From Bacteroides sp. (GTDB lineage Bacteria; Bacteroidota; Bacteroidia; Bacteroidales; Bacteroidaceae), in assembly GCA_023665805.1 (NCBI GenBank), contig JAMPDJ010000009.1, positions 37,085-101,084 of the forward strand: a stretch of DNA of 64,000 nucleotides, given 5' to 3'. Of the stretch, positions 36,066-44,110 are shown piece after piece. The stretch's first letter is position 1; each line of letters begins with the position of its first letter. The notes beneath the pieces are model-generated. The model was not told where the DNA came from. It saw nothing but the letters and a program-made list of their open reading frames with translations, and made no database searches. A program made the position numbers and the translations under genes.

Positions 36066-36668
36066 ATGACAGCGACTTTCTATGAGTGGTATGGCGGTCT
36101 CGCTCCCGTATTGCAGGTGTTTTGGGCGATAGCATTGGTGACGACTCTGGTGTTTTCCATACAGATGATACTCACGTTCATAGGCATAGGCGATGCGGAC
36201 ATGGACGTGGATATGGCCGACGGGGCCGACTTTTCAGATGGTTCCACGTTGGACATGGGCGGTACAATGCAATTGTTCACCGTACGCAACATGGTCAACT
36301 TCTTCCTTGGCCTTGGATGGGGTGGTGTTTGTCTGGCATCGGTCATTCCCAACGCTTTCTTGTTGGTCATTGCCGCTGTTGCAGTCGGCGTATTGTTTGT
36401 AGTCGCATTTTTGATTGTCTACAGGCAGTTGTTTCGTTTGGAGAGCAATGGTGCATATCATCTCGATGATTGCGTGGGACGTACTGTGGACGTATACCTT
36501 ACCATACCTGCCAGACGTGACGGATGTGGCAAGGTACAGGTCAGTTTCAACGGTTCCGTGCAGGAGCTTTCTGCCATGACGGACTCGTCCTTGCCCATAC
36601 CCTCGGGTGCAAAAGTGCATGTGGTTGAAATCATAGACGGCGCAACGGTGTTGGTGGACAACGCATAA
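36066..36668 (+). CDS. NfeD/YqiJ-like membrane protein
   Basis: A 200-residue protein. It has a transmembrane helix near residues 16-40, an acidic stretch (DADMDVDMADGADFSDGSTLD), two more helices (about 75-118) and a C-terminal OB-fold-like domain (CVGRTVDVYLTIPARRDGCGKVQVSFNGSVQELSA, split around the glycine turn). This layout is that of YqiJ/NfeD proteins, which are encoded beside flotillins and probably modulate their membrane assemblies. The flotillin gene follows 66 bases later, in agreement. Family membership is judged mainly from architecture and neighbour. Confidence 0.72.
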   Translation: MTATFYEWYGGLAPVLQVFWAIALVTTLVFSIQMILTFIGIGDADMDVDMADGADFSDGSTLDMGGTMQLFTVRNMVNFFLGLGWGGVCLASVIPNAFLLVIAAVAVGVLFVVAFLIVYRQLFRLESNGAYHLDDCVGRTVDVYLTIPARRDGCGKVQVSFNGSVQELSAMTDSSLPIPSGAKVHVVEIIDGATVLVDNA

Positions 36669-36734
36669 GCTCTGTCAATGCCGCAATCCCGTCTATAATC
36701 GTAACAGTAAGAATAAACCTTAAACACAACAATT

Positions 36735-38111
36735 ATGATTGATCCTATTTTCCTGATTGTGATTTGCGTGGTGGTCATAGTGATGCTCGTAATGGCATTG
36801 CTCAATCGCTATCGCCGTTGTCCCTCGGACAAGATTCTGGTGGTATATGGTACCACAGGTATGCGCGGTTCTGCAAAATGCGTGCATGGCGGCGGTACGT
36901 TCGTATGGCCCATCATACAGGACTATGCATACCTGTCTCTGACTCCGATAGGCATTGATGCCAACCTTACCAATGCTCTCTCACGCCAGAACATCCGCGT
37001 GGACGTGCCCTGCCGCTTCACCGTGGGTATCAGCACCGAGCCGGATTCCATGCTGGCTGCCGCAGAACGCCTGCTTGGTCTGCAATCGTCACAGATTCAG
37101 GAGATGGCACGAGATATCCTCTTTGGCCAGTTGCGTCTGGTCATAGCCACCATGAGCATCGAGGAACTGAACTCGGACCGTGACAAGTTCCTGGAGGCCA
37201 TCACTGCCAACGTGGAGGTGGAACTGAAGAAGATAGGCTTGCGCCTGATTAACGTCAATGTCACCGACATCAAGGACGAGAGCGGCTACATCGAAGCCCT
37301 CGGCCAGGAAGCCGCAGCCAAGGCCATCAACGAGGCCAAGGTACGTGTGGCCGAGCAGGAGAAAGTCGGTGAGATAGGTAAGGCCGAAGCTGTCCGCGAG
37401 ACCCGTATCCGCACGGCCGATGCCAATGCACAGGCAGTGAAGGGCGAGAATGAAGCCAAGATTGCCATTGCCAACTCCGAGGCCAACCGCCGTGAGCGTG
37501 AGGCGGAAGCACAGCGCAAGGCCATTGCCGCCGAGAAGGTGGCCCAGGCCCAGGCTCTGGAAGAGGCTTATGCGGCAGAGCAGAAGGCCGAGGATGCCCG
37601 TGCCGACCGCGACCGCGCCAGCCAGAACGCCAATGTCATCGTGGCCCAGGAGATAGAAAAGCGTCGTCTGGTAATTGCTGCCGAGGCCGAGGCCGAACAG
37701 AAGCGCGTCAATGCCAAGGGTGAGGCCGATGCCATCTTTGCCAAGATGGAGGCGGAGGCAAAGGGTCTGTACGAAATCCTCACCAAGCAGGCCGATGGTT
37801 ACGACCGCATGATAAAGGCTGCCGGAGGTGATGCCACAAAGGCATACACTCTGTTGCTTCTGGAGAAACTGCCCGAACTGGTCAAGACGCAGGTGGAGGC
37901 CGTCAAGGGAATCAACATAGACAAGGTCACCGTATGGGACAATGGTTCCGGCAATGCCAACGGCCAGACGTCCACTGCCAATTTCCTGGCAGGTCTCATG
38001 AAGTCAGTACCTCCATTGAACGACCTCTTCGATCAGGCAGGCATGGCTTTGCCGGAATACCTGGCCAAGAAGAAGGCGGAGGAAACATCAGATGATAAAG
38101 AAACAAAATAA
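36735..38111 (+). CDS. Flotillin family (SPFH domain) protein
   Basis: A 458-residue protein. One N-terminal transmembrane helix (residues 4-24) is followed by the SPFH domain (ILVVYGTTGMRGSAKCVHGG, IGIDANLTNALSRQNIRVDV). A long charged coiled coil rich in Ala, Glu and Lys fills residues about 190-360 (for example EAKVRVAEQEKVGEIGKAEA). The C-terminal part includes LLLEKLPELVKTQVEAVKGI, typical of YqiK/flotillin. It should form oligomeric scaffolds in membrane microdomains. It is paired with the NfeD-like gene upstream and closed by a strong terminator at 38201. Confidence 0.88.
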   Translation: MIDPIFLIVICVVVIVMLVMALLNRYRRCPSDKILVVYGTTGMRGSAKCVHGGGTFVWPIIQDYAYLSLTPIGIDANLTNALSRQNIRVDVPCRFTVGISTEPDSMLAAAERLLGLQSSQIQEMARDILFGQLRLVIATMSIEELNSDRDKFLEAITANVEVELKKIGLRLINVNVTDIKDESGYIEALGQEAAAKAINEAKVRVAEQEKVGEIGKAEAVRETRIRTADANAQAVKGENEAKIAIANSEANRREREAEAQRKAIAAEKVAQAQALEEAYAAEQKAEDARADRDRASQNANVIVAQEIEKRRLVIAAEAEAEQKRVNAKGEADAIFAKMEAEAKGLYEILTKQADGYDRMIKAAGGDATKAYTLLLLEKLPELVKTQVEAVKGINIDKVTVWDNGSGNANGQTSTANFLAGLMKSVPPLNDLFDQAGMALPEYLAKKKAEETSDDKETK

Positions 38112-38200
38112 GATCAAGTCCGAGGACGGCAGAGGCCTGAACCGATAACGGCAAGCTTGCACTCTCAAGTCCTCTTCTGATGATATTACATAAGAAGCAA

Positions 38201-38250
38201 TTGGGGGGAACCATGTGTCCAATCACGAGACATGGCTCCCTCCAATTTTT
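38201..38250 (+). terminator. Intrinsic terminator of the flotillin operon
   Basis: TTGGGGGGAACCATGT (38201-38216) pairs with ACATGGCTCCCTCCAA (38229-38244), followed by a run of six T (38245-38250). The phased repeat array begins immediately after it. Confidence 0.85.
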
Positions 38251-38252
38251 AT

Positions 38253-38330
38253 ATTCGCGAAGATTGTATTTTATATTCACGAATTTGCTTGTGCGAATTC
38301 GTGAATACTGTTCTGCGAATTCGTGAATAT
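38253..38330. repeat. 22-bp-phased array of ATTCRYGAA units (locus A)
   Basis: The near-palindromic nonamer starts at 38253 (ATTCGCGAA), 38275 (ATTCACGAA), 38297 (ATTCGTGAA) and 38319 (ATTCGTGAA), exactly 22 bases apart each time. Spacers differ, though units two and three both end in TGCGA. Units two and three can form a stem of 14 of 15 pairs (TATTCACGAATTTGC with GCGAATTCGTGAATA). The same nonamer with the same spacing recurs at 55325-55377. Confidence 0.85.
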
Positions 38331-38377
38331 CCAATCCGGACAATACATGAACTAAACTCCGACTCCATGTACACAGG

Positions 38378-38701
38378 ATGTGCCTTTGGGGAATGAGCCT
38401 CAAAAGTCCGCTCCTGAAAGAGTACTCCACCACGCATGGCAGGCGTGTACGGCCCGATTTCTGCGCATGGTCGGCCTTGGGACCCATATCCTTGTTCATT
38501 GAGAATATCATGGGGATTCCGCAGCGCGAATGCCCTCGCCAACACGGTCACATGGTCGCTGAAGGCCAAGAATGGTACGCACGGCCTGCGCAACTTCCAC
38601 TTCGGATACTACTTTTTATACCGGAGATACCACTGTCGGACCTCATGTTCGTCAAGACGCAACTCTTTGCACAAAACTGTGACTGGCTCGCCTGCGTTTA
38701 A
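38378..38701 (+). pseudogene. Frameshifted remnant of a GH63/MGH1-like glycosidase
   Basis: Only a C-terminal piece survives. The first frame reads LLKEYSTTHGRRVRPDFCAW then SALGPISLFIENIMG, which resembles the '(R/K)PDF.GWS.LGPI..FIE...G' block of glucosidase/mannosylglycerate-hydrolase-like GH63 proteins. A one-base shift in the GGGG run at about 38511-38514 moves to the next frame, which continues the same protein: GFRSANALANTVTWSLKAKN then GTHGLRNFHFG. Beyond about 38610 the similarity fades through further frame changes. The N-terminal bulk is missing, cut off by the repeat array. The family assignment is from remembered motif patterns and could be a neighbouring glycosidase family; non-functionality is clear. 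Confidence 0.6.
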
Positions 38702-38737
38702 GCGACCCACTGTATTGAGCCTTTCTCCTATACATAA

Positions 38738-38775
38738 TGCACCCCAAAAGTTCTGTGTCTAACTTTTGGGGTGCA
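38738..38775. repeat. 15-bp perfect inverted repeat, possible IS end or terminator
   Basis: TGCACCCCAAAAGTT (38738-38752), 8 bases, AACTTTTGGGGTGCA (38761-38775). The right arm with its inner GTGTCT resembles the GTGTCTAACTTTTGGGG ends of IS3/IS150-type elements, so this may be a footprint where only terminal sequence remains. It could also simply terminate the DUF3472 gene on the minus strand, although no good U-run follows. No transposase is present. Confidence 0.55.
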
Positions 38776-38850
38776 CTTCAATCTGACAGGGGGTAAATCA
38801 TTAAGACAGGAATTTGTTGGACAGCCTATAGTATGATATACGTGAAGAGT

Positions 38851-40155
38851 CTACTGGCCTGTGCCCAATTTCTCCAAGGCATCCCAATCGATCTGCGGAG
38901 GCAGTGTGTTGCCATAGTCGGGCATGGAGAAACGAGAATGTGCCGGCACGTTTCCGTCGAAGAAACCGCCCATTTTTAGGTAGAGGGACTTCCCGTCTTC
39001 GGTTTGTCCGCCGGCATAGTCCAGACGTACTCCGGCTTGTGCCGTACCGTCGTTGGTGAAGACAGCACCCGACGGGCGCACCCAGCGTCCGTCTGACGTG
39101 CGTGCCCACTGGTTGGAGAAACGCACGCTGCGTGTGAGATAGCCTTGTTCCGGACTGAAGTTCTCCAAGAAGGAATGTGCGTGGCGATACCATGTGTCGG
39201 TATTCGGGCGCAGGAACTCGGCAACGAGGTGCCATTCCCTGTCGTCCGTGGCGTAGAAGTAGGCCGTATATATGGTGTTTCCCTTTCCATCTGGGTGCAC
39301 ACGCATCAGGAACGGGTATGTTGTGCCCGCCTTCCACGGATAGAGCATGTAGCTCTGTCCGCCGGAACCCTCATTGCCGAACTCGCCGATGTGCACTCCC
39401 CTGCCACGGCGTAGCATGCGCACGCGCTGGTCTTCGGGGATGTTGCGCGGGTCCTGGGTATCAAACGGACTCCATACGGAGAAGAGTATGCGGCGTTCGC
39501 TGTCCGAGTTGTACTGCATGCCGAAATATCCTTCGCCAAAGCCTGCGGCCATGTAGTAACTGTGCAAAACCTCGCCTTCGCGCGGGACTGTTACCTCGTT
39601 GTAAAACCATTCGTAGTCGTTTCCTTCCGGCATGCCGTAGTTCATGTGCACGGACGGTCCGCGGCGTCCCCAGTAGTTGGAGAAATCTCGCACGCATGTC
39701 AACTGTCCGTCTTCGTATGTTACCAGCAGGTTGCTGACATTTGCGTAGTGTTCGTTCTCGCGCTTCACACCTTGGAGGTCAACGCGGACATACCCGGCTT
39801 TCTTTATTTTCACTTTAAGGCTGCCGGCCTTGACTGCCTCGTCAGAGTCGAATCGTACCTTCTGTTTCTTGCCGTTGCATGTCATGAGTACGGTGGCATG
39901 GCCGCGGCCACGCAAGGATATGGTCAGGGTTTGCGGTTTCTGGATATGGAAATAAGTGCTCACCATGGTCTGTGGATTGTCCCAGTTGCGCACGCCGTGC
40001 TCGGAAATGCGTGTCCCGTCGGCACGTTGTGTGACATAGGCGTTGCCGGCCAGCGGAACTGCCAGTTCATGTGTCTGTGCCATGACAGGAACTGCGGCCA
40101 TCGCAAACAGCATGGCCACGGCATGGCTTAGGAATGAAGTACGTTGTTTTGTCAT
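38851..40155 (-). CDS. Secreted DUF3472 domain protein
   Basis: A 434-residue exported protein. Signal peptide MTKQRTSFLSHAVAMLFAMAAVPVMA. Residues about 28-165 form a beta-rich DUF5077-like domain (ELAVPLAGNAYVTQRADG..., YVRVDLQGVKR). Residues about 175-400 are DUF3472 (WFYNEVTVPREGEVLHSYYM, GFGEGYFGMQYNSDSERRIL, FSVWSPFDTQDPRNIPEDQR). The reaction is unknown; such proteins occur in Bacteroidetes carbohydrate-use regions and the fold suggests glycan binding or hydrolysis. It lies 85 bases after the DUF418 gene on the same strand. I cannot assign a function. Confidence 0.75.
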   Translation of the reverse strand: MTKQRTSFLSHAVAMLFAMAAVPVMAQTHELAVPLAGNAYVTQRADGTRISEHGVRNWDNPQTMVSTYFHIQKPQTLTISLRGRGHATVLMTCNGKKQKVRFDSDEAVKAGSLKVKIKKAGYVRVDLQGVKRENEHYANVSNLLVTYEDGQLTCVRDFSNYWGRRGPSVHMNYGMPEGNDYEWFYNEVTVPREGEVLHSYYMAAGFGEGYFGMQYNSDSERRILFSVWSPFDTQDPRNIPEDQRVRMLRRGRGVHIGEFGNEGSGGQSYMLYPWKAGTTYPFLMRVHPDGKGNTIYTAYFYATDDREWHLVAEFLRPNTDTWYRHAHSFLENFSPEQGYLTRSVRFSNQWARTSDGRWVRPSGAVFTNDGTAQAGVRLDYAGGQTEDGKSLYLKMGGFFDGNVPAHSRFSMPDYGNTLPPQIDWDALEKLGTGQ

Positions 40156-40240
40156 GTGTATAAGTTGTATGAAGTGTTTGATAAGTAGTATATTGCCTTA
40201 AGTTGATGAATACAGGGAAACGGTATTGCGCGATGAGTGC

Positions 40241-41473
40241 TTAAGATTGTTTGTCGTCGTTCATCCAGGTCCATTTGTGCCAGAGGGCTTCCAAAGGGCC
40301 TTGTTTGTGACGTGAGAGCCACCATCGGCAGAACCATAGCTGCACCAGGAAGGTCCCCAGGCCTATGAGCAGACTTAGTGTTGCTCCGCAGTGGGGAGCA
40401 AGATACAGTCCGAAGGGGAAGTATATGAAAGCACCAATGATGGACTGCGTGATATAGTTTGTAAGACTCATGCGGCCGTAGAACCGGAGTTTGGATGTGA
40501 TGGAACGGAACCTTGAGGTCTGGTACAGTAGAACGAAAGATGAAATCAGCACGAATGTAAAGGCCAGCTTCTGCCACATGTCCAGGGCTGTGCCTACGGA
40601 TTGGCCTATGACGGGCTGCTCTCTTGCGGCAAGCATGACTTGTTCCTTGAATACGTAAAGTGGGCAGAATGCTATGGCTGCAATGATGAGCACTATAAGC
40701 CACAGACGGTCGTTTCTGTCGGCAGCAATCAAGTCTTTGCTTGTTGCTACATGGAGGTCGGCATGGGTGACGAGCAGTTGCTTGCGCCCGATGTAGCAAC
40801 CAATGAGGAAGAGACCGGCAGTCTGGCAGAGACGACCGGAGTTCACTGCCCACATGAAGCTGGCTTTTTGCCCCAGGGTGATGTTGCATAGGACAAAGTC
40901 TGAGAAATCACCTGCCATGGTGTATCTGGCAACCTCGACATACATCTTTCCCACTTGCAGGTCTGGAAACTGGTGTGACGGGTCAATGCAATAGGCTATG
41001 TAGTGGTACCATTCCATGGGCTGGAGCAAGAAGAAAACGGCCGCAACCAGTACGGCCTTGTCACTCCATTTGCGCGTAATGAACAATACTATGCTTACTG
41101 CGGAAAAAAGCAGCAACACGTCGCCTGCGGGAAAAAATGTGGCATTCAGTGCGGCAAAGCCCACAAGCATGACCATGCGCCAGAGGAAGCGGTAACCGAA
41201 GTCGCCCCCTCGGCGTGCCATGTTGGACGACTGTATATGGAATGTGAGACCGAAGAGAATGGCAAAGATGGCATAGGCCTTGCCTGCAAAGAGGGCAAAG
41301 ACGGTGTGGTGCACAGCCTTGTCAAGGATGTCAAGCCACTCCGGAGAGCCGGTTGGATATACCGATAAGATAAAGTGCTCCAGGTTGTGCACCATGAGTA
41401 TGGCCAACACAGCAAAACCGCGCAAGGCATCTACCATGCTGATGCGCGTAGAGTGGGACGATAGGTGTTTCAT
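40241..41473 (-). CDS. DUF418 (YeiB-type) membrane protein
   Basis: A 410-residue polytopic protein with about ten hydrophobic helices. The N-terminus STRISMVDALRGFAVLAILM is the usual start of DUF418/YeiB proteins and of the wider acyltransferase-3-like fold. The C-terminal DUF418 block is RFYGRMSLTNYITQSIIGAF with FYFPFGLYLAP-like helices after it. The function of the family is unknown; some members have been linked to transport or to acyl transfer at the membrane. It lies 81 bases after rdgB and 85 before the DUF3472 gene. Confidence 0.82.
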   Translation of the reverse strand: MKHLSSHSTRISMVDALRGFAVLAILMVHNLEHFILSVYPTGSPEWLDILDKAVHHTVFALFAGKAYAIFAILFGLTFHIQSSNMARRGGDFGYRFLWRMVMLVGFAALNATFFPAGDVLLLFSAVSIVLFITRKWSDKAVLVAAVFFLLQPMEWYHYIAYCIDPSHQFPDLQVGKMYVEVARYTMAGDFSDFVLCNITLGQKASFMWAVNSGRLCQTAGLFLIGCYIGRKQLLVTHADLHVATSKDLIAADRNDRLWLIVLIIAAIAFCPLYVFKEQVMLAAREQPVIGQSVGTALDMWQKLAFTFVLISSFVLLYQTSRFRSITSKLRFYGRMSLTNYITQSIIGAFIYFPFGLYLAPHCGATLSLLIGLGTFLVQLWFCRWWLSRHKQGPLEALWHKWTWMNDDKQS

Positions 41474-41554
41474 TAGTGTTATGTGTGTGATTAGTGTTAT
41501 GTGTGTGTTGTCTTATGGCATATCGTGCCTATGTGGTACGGACAGACTATGCTG

Positions 41555-42151
41555 TCAATGTCTTAGGAATGCTGCCAGCTGTGCCACGGCACGTGCACGA
41601 TGGGAGACGGCATTCTTGCCTTCGCTTCCCATTTCGGCAAATGTCAGCCCTGTCTCCTCCACCTCGAAGACTGGGTCGTATCCGAAGCCGTTGGTGCCGC
41701 GCAAGGTTGCGACCACCTTGCCTTCGACTGTGCCCTCGAAGAGATGCTCTTCCATTGTTCCGTGGCTTGTATGCCGGACCAGGGCTATTACGGTACGGAA
41801 ACGACATCTACGGTCCTTCTTGCCCTCCATCTTGGACAGCAGGCACCTGATATTGGCCTGTGCATCGTGGCTGTCGCCAAAACCGTTCATGGAGCCGAAA
41901 CGGGCCGTGTATACTCCTGGCGCATCGTCAAGCGCATCCACGTGCAGCCCTGTGTCGTCGGCAAAACAATCCACCCCGTACTTCACTGCCACATAACGGG
42001 CTTTCTGCAGGGCGTTGCCCTCCAGGGTGTCGCTGTCCTCGGGAATGTCCTCGGTGCAACCTATATCGGACAGGCTCTGTATCTCTGTCCTGTCGCCAAG
42101 TATCTGACGTATTTCTCTCAGTTTGTGTTCGTTGTTTGTAGCGAATACCAT
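41555..42151 (-). CDS. rdgB: Non-canonical purine NTP pyrophosphatase (RdgB/HAM1)
   Basis: A 198-residue Maf/HAM1-fold enzyme. Conserved parts: VFATNNEHKLREIRQILG at the N-terminus (substrate phosphate binding), CFADDTGLHVDALDDAPGVY with the metal-binding DD, RCRFRTVIALV, GTNGFGYDPVFEVEETGLTF and EMGSEGKNAVSHRARA. It hydrolyses dITP, dXTP and ITP to monophosphates, keeping deaminated purines out of DNA. It lies in a minus-strand run leuS, yitT, yitT, rdgB. Confidence 0.94.
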   Translation of the reverse strand: MVFATNNEHKLREIRQILGDRTEIQSLSDIGCTEDIPEDSDTLEGNALQKARYVAVKYGVDCFADDTGLHVDALDDAPGVYTARFGSMNGFGDSHDAQANIRCLLSKMEGKKDRRCRFRTVIALVRHTSHGTMEEHLFEGTVEGKVVATLRGTNGFGYDPVFEVEETGLTFAEMGSEGKNAVSHRARAVAQLAAFLRH

Positions 42152-42229
42152 ATAGGGGTGTATAATGAAACAGGTGGTGAAAGCCGCTGGTACTCTATGC
42201 CGTTGCTCTTCTCACCACCTGAGGGATTG

Positions 42230-43120
42230 TTATTTTTTGATTGGGTCGAAGCCTTCGCCGAATACTCCCTCCACGTTGGACATTGAGACAAAGGCATTGG
42301 GATCCTCCTTGTGGATGAGGTCGAAGATGTCCTTGCGTTCAAACTTCTTGGCCATGACCAGCAGGACTGGACGCTTCTGTTTGCTGTACCATCCGTGACC
42401 CTCAAGGATGGTGCAGCCTCGGTCCAACTCATTGTTTATGCGTGTGGCTATCTGCTCGTAGTTCTCGGAGATGATGATGAACTGGACGCTTTGTCTTGCG
42501 CCGTTTATGACATAGTCTATCATGTTGATGGCTATGAACATCATGCAGTAGCTCATTACCAGAGTCTCCATGTCGCGTAGGACAAACCAGTTGAGTGATA
42601 CGATGAAGATGTCTATCATCAGCATGGCGCGTCCCAGACTGATGGGTTTGTACTTGTTGATGATGGAGGCTATTATGTCCGAACCGCCCGTACTGCCTCC
42701 TGCCTGGAATACCAGTCCGAGTCCTATGCCTTCGGACAAGCCGCCCAATACGCAGGCAAGAAATTTTTGTTCGCCCACCACCTTATATAATTCGCCTGTC
42801 TCGCTCGTGACAATGGATTGGCCTACGCCTATGAGCAAAGAAATCATGCCAGTGGCTATGAGGGTCTTCACCGTGTACTTCACTCCAAGTATTTTCAGGG
42901 CAAAGGCCAGCAGAGCCACATTTATTATGAAATAGGTGTAAGACGGTGGAAACCCCGTGACATAGTATATCAAGGCTCCTATGCCCGAAACACCCCCGCT
43001 GGTCATCTCGTAGGGCAGGATGAAACAAGAGAATCCTATTGCATAAACAATAAGGCCGGTGGCCATCATCAGCAAATCTTTTCCTGACGGGACTATGTCA
43101 CTCCATTCAAACTTTACCAT
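42230..43120 (-). CDS. YitT-family membrane protein
   Basis: A 296-residue protein with a YitT_membrane (DUF161) region of five to six helices (LILPYEMTSGGVSGIGALIY-type segment, GLGLVFQAGGSTGGSDIIAS, PISLGRAMLMIDIFIVSLNW) and a C-terminal soluble DUF2179 domain (RGCTILEGHGWYSKQKRPVL, DIFDLIHKEDPNAFVSMSNV, EGVFGEGF). The transported substrate is unknown. It is a tandem paralogue of the next gene (15-base gap). Confidence 0.88.
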   Translation of the reverse strand: MVKFEWSDIVPSGKDLLMMATGLIVYAIGFSCFILPYEMTSGGVSGIGALIYYVTGFPPSYTYFIINVALLAFALKILGVKYTVKTLIATGMISLLIGVGQSIVTSETGELYKVVGEQKFLACVLGGLSEGIGLGLVFQAGGSTGGSDIIASIINKYKPISLGRAMLMIDIFIVSLNWFVLRDMETLVMSYCMMFIAINMIDYVINGARQSVQFIIISENYEQIATRINNELDRGCTILEGHGWYSKQKRPVLLVMAKKFERKDIFDLIHKEDPNAFVSMSNVEGVFGEGFDPIKK

Positions 43121-43135
43121 GCTTTTTGCTCCTTT

Positions 43136-44071
43136 CTATGCTTTGATTACATTGAAACCTTTACCGAAGGCACCCTCCACACGGTGAAAGGTGACAAAGG
43201 CGTCCGGATCCGTGTCGCGTATCAATCGCAATATGTTTATCTGTTCGCTCTTGTGCACGATGGTTACCACCACCCTCATCTGATTGTGCGTGAAGCCGCC
43301 CTCGCCGAACATCAGCGTGGCCGTATGTCCTGTGTTGGCACGAATGGACTCTACCATTACATCATGATGCATGGTGTAGATGGTGAACTGTATGTCCTGC
43401 TTGGACGAGTTTATCATCGTATCCACGGCAAAGGTGTATATCACCAAGGTGACATAACCGAATACCACCATCTGCCAACTGTGGAACAGGAAGTAGCAAC
43501 TGCCTATGACAAAGAGGTCCAGGTACAGCAGCACTCGTCCTATGCTCACGTTCTTGTATTTGTTTACTATGGAGGCTATTATGTCCCATCCGCCTGTGCT
43601 GCCTCCGCTCATGAAGACCATGCCAATGCCGATGCCGTTGAGTATGGCACCCAGGATGCAGGCCATGCCTTCCTGGTTTTCGCCCAATACCTGCCACAGT
43701 CCGTAAGACGGTTCACCTACAATGTCCTGACCTATCTGGAGATACAGTGTCAGCGACAGGACTGCATAGAGGCTTTTCAGTGTGAAGTTGATTCCCAGTT
43801 GCCACCAGGCCAGCAACAGCAATACTGCATTCACCATCAGCAGACTGTATTGCATGGGAAAGCCGGTGGCGTATTGCACGATGGCGCACAGGCCGGCTCC
43901 ACCGCCGGTGGTGATTTTGTATGGCAACAGGAACAATGCCCATCCCACATCATAGATGGCCATGCCAAGGTTGATGAATATCAGGTCCTTTATCAGGTCC
44001 AGGATGTGGTACTTGCGAAGGCGGCTTTGCAATCGTTCCCGTTGCTCGGCCAGTGCTGCTGTGGTCTTCAT
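43136..44071 (-). CDS. YitT-family membrane protein (tandem paralogue)
   Basis: A 311-residue protein with the same plan as its neighbour. A short basic N-terminal segment (AEQRERLQSRLRKYH) precedes the helices. Signatures are LLPYKITTGGGAGLCAIVQY, GIGMVFMSGGSTGGWDIIAS, VSIGRVLLYLDLFVIGSCYF and the DUF2179 end HRVEGAFGKGFNVIKA. It follows leuS by 39 bases on the same strand. Function unknown. Confidence 0.88.
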   Translation of the reverse strand: MKTTAALAEQRERLQSRLRKYHILDLIKDLIFINLGMAIYDVGWALFLLPYKITTGGGAGLCAIVQYATGFPMQYSLLMVNAVLLLLAWWQLGINFTLKSLYAVLSLTLYLQIGQDIVGEPSYGLWQVLGENQEGMACILGAILNGIGIGMVFMSGGSTGGWDIIASIVNKYKNVSIGRVLLYLDLFVIGSCYFLFHSWQMVVFGYVTLVIYTFAVDTMINSSKQDIQFTIYTMHHDVMVESIRANTGHTATLMFGEGGFTHNQMRVVVTIVHKSEQINILRLIRDTDPDAFVTFHRVEGAFGKGFNVIKA

Positions 44072-44110
44072 TGGACTCCTTATGTTGGTTTGCAGGTTCC
44101 GTGTATGGGG

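Noticed and set aside
38253..38330. CRISPR-like array
   Set aside because: The repeated core is only 9 bases with a 22-bp period and no conserved full repeat or cas genes; spacers are too short. The same applies to 55303-55378.
38738..38775. Complete insertion sequence
   Set aside because: Only the two arms of an inverted repeat with an 8-base loop exist; there is no transposase or room for one. At most it is a footprint, and a terminator is possible.
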